Source: an uncultured Coriobacteriaceae bacterium (lineage in GTDB: Bacteria; Actinomycetota; Coriobacteriia; Coriobacteriales; Atopobiaceae). From it: a stretch of 14,289 nt of DNA. The notes below the pieces were generated by a model. It made no database searches. It was given only the letters and a program-made list of their open reading frames with translations, and was not told the DNA's origin. This document shows positions 13,464-14,289 of this stretch, in pieces; positions within the stretch are counted from its first letter, which is position 1; the number at the start of each line of letters is the position of its first letter. The stretch is from assembly GCA_902766805.1 (NCBI GenBank), contig CACXFF010000045.1, positions 1 through 14,289 of the forward strand, given 5' to 3'. The position numbers were made by a program, and so were the translations under genes.

Positions 13464-14289
13464 ATGGCCGAAGAACTACCACTCCTAGCCCCTGGTTTTG
13501 CCTGGGTCCCCCTGTTTGGCTTCTCCCTCTTGCTCCTGCTCGCGCTCCTGCGCCTCGCGTTGGGCATCAACGTGCTGTTGCGCAGAATCGGCCAGGAGAG
13601 AGGTCCGCGACCCGACGGCAACCAGCGCGCACGCAGCGAGGCCGACGCAGCCAACAGGTTCCTGGAACGCTGCCGTCCGCTCATCGAATCTGCAGGCACA
13701 GGCCTGGAACGCGCGGGCCAAGGCATCGCGCGCACCCTGGCGTCCCTCTCAGCCAAACTCTCCTCCGCTGCCCAAAGCGACTTGGCAGCCGACGGCACGC
13801 AAGCGCCCCAGGAAGCCGCAACGCCCGAGGCGCCATCGTCTCGAGGCACGGTCGACCCGAGCCCCGAGACAACCCGCACGCGGCGCGCGACGAGCGAGCC
13901 TGACGCACAGGACAACCTCTCTTCCGAGTCCCCGCAGCTAGACATGCCGGACAAGGCACCCGAGGCGAGCGCAGAGCCGCAGCAGGACCAAGGCGACCAG
14001 CAGGCGTCCGACACGTCCGATGCACCGGCAGAAGCGCGCCCGCAGCGGCCAGCCAGGCGCCGCTGGGCCCACGTGCGCGGCGAGCGTCCCACGCATTGGG
14101 ATGACGAGGACGCGACGGATGACAGCACGCAGGCAGGCGCTCAACAGACGAAGGACAGCGCGCAGACAGGCGCTCAACAGGCGAAGGACAGCGCGCGGGC
14201 AGGCGCCCAGCAGGAGGACGGCAGCGCGCGAGAAGACACCAAGCCTCGGCCCGCAGAGGACCCCGACATGGACGACGAGCAGCCCTCCC
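13464..14289 (+). CDS. Membrane-anchored low-complexity protein of unknown function (3' truncated by window edge)
   Basis: An open frame of 275 codons runs off the right edge. It begins MAEELPLLAPGFAWV with one hydrophobic segment at residues 11-39, followed by RR, so the long C-terminal part should lie in the cytoplasm. Residues 57-105 look like an amphipathic helix. Then comes a disordered Pro/Gln/Ser/acidic stretch, a basic patch at 191-208 (ARPQRPARRRWAHVRGER) and, from residue 220, tandem 11-residue units. AGAAGGG (13453-13459) lies 4 nt before ATG 13464; an in-frame ATG at 13413 with AAAAGG 5 nt upstream would add 17 residues. I do not recognise a family. Anchored, disordered proteins of this kind include cell-division and envelope scaffolds, but nothing here proves such a role. 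Coding status is supported by the start context and a long uninterrupted frame. Confidence 0.65.
   Translation, partial: MAEELPLLAPGFAWVPLFGFSLLLLLALLRLALGINVLLRRIGQERGPRPDGNQRARSEADAANRFLERCRPLIESAGTGLERAGQGIARTLASLSAKLSSAAQSDLAADGTQAPQEAATPEAPSSRGTVDPSPETTRTRRATSEPDAQDNLSSESPQLDMPDKAPEASAEPQQDQGDQQASDTSDAPAEARPQRPARRRWAHVRGERPTHWDDEDATDDSTQAGAQQTKDSAQTGAQQAKDSARAGAQQEDGSAREDTKPRPAEDPDMDDEQPS
14121..14234 (+). repeat. 33-bp tandem repeats encoding 11-residue units
   Basis: Three full units, 14121-14153, 14154-14186 and 14187-14219, encode DSTQAGAQQTK, DSAQTGAQQAK and DSARAGAQQED. A partial fourth (GSARE) follows. They are in frame in the edge gene and are close at DNA level too, which indicates recent expansion. 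Confidence 0.85.

Overview
The base composition is strongly GC-rich, with GC-biased third positions. There is a sucrose-type PTS permease with a fused EIIA domain, cytoplasmic GH32 enzymes, a choline/glucan-binding-type surface protein and good Shine-Dalgarno sites. Together these suggest a fermentative, gut- or mouth-type high-GC Gram-positive; the class Coriobacteriia (Olsenella/Collinsella/Atopobium relatives) is my best guess. The taxonomy is inferred from gene style, not from a marker gene.

Left part (1-4800, + strand), sucrose/fructoside use: the 3' portion of a sucrose-type PTS permease (EIIC-EIIA; EIIB lies outside the window) ends at a strong hairpin terminator. Two tandem, diverged GH32 beta-fructosidases without signal peptides follow, each closed by its own terminator. 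The permease would deliver sucrose-6-phosphate, and one or both hydrolases would split it into glucose-6-phosphate and fructose.

Middle (4801-8646): on the minus strand, a tightly spaced pair encodes a STAS anti-anti-sigma-type protein and then a Nudix hydrolase. Divergent from it is a polytopic membrane protein of the putative ABC-transporter permease (CmpB-like) type. Its leader holds a possible 13-codon mini-ORF and a hairpin. After a strong terminator comes a two-gene unit: a Y-family (UmuC/UvrX-type) translesion polymerase with a clamp-binding QLSLF motif, and an overlapping 59-residue partner. An SOS-box-like sequence sits just upstream of the polymerase start.

Right part (8647-13032): a repeat-rich intergenic stretch has three 14-bp repeats at about 41-42-bp spacing, a minus-strand terminator and two copies of a 17-bp near-palindrome. 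Then, on the minus strand, come a fumC / malic enzyme operon (fumarate-malate-pyruvate metabolism) and a secreted protein with a signal peptide and about ten cell-wall-binding repeats. The latter has a consensus-like promoter and a long leader.

Right edge (13033-14289): a divergent intergenic region precedes a membrane-anchored, low-complexity protein that runs off the window. Its visible C-terminal part carries 11-residue tandem repeats. Most of the window is ordinary housekeeping and sugar metabolism. The least explained parts are the 8766-9007 repeats, the leader at 5727-5835 and the edge gene. I found no tRNA, rRNA, CRISPR array, transposase or phage gene.
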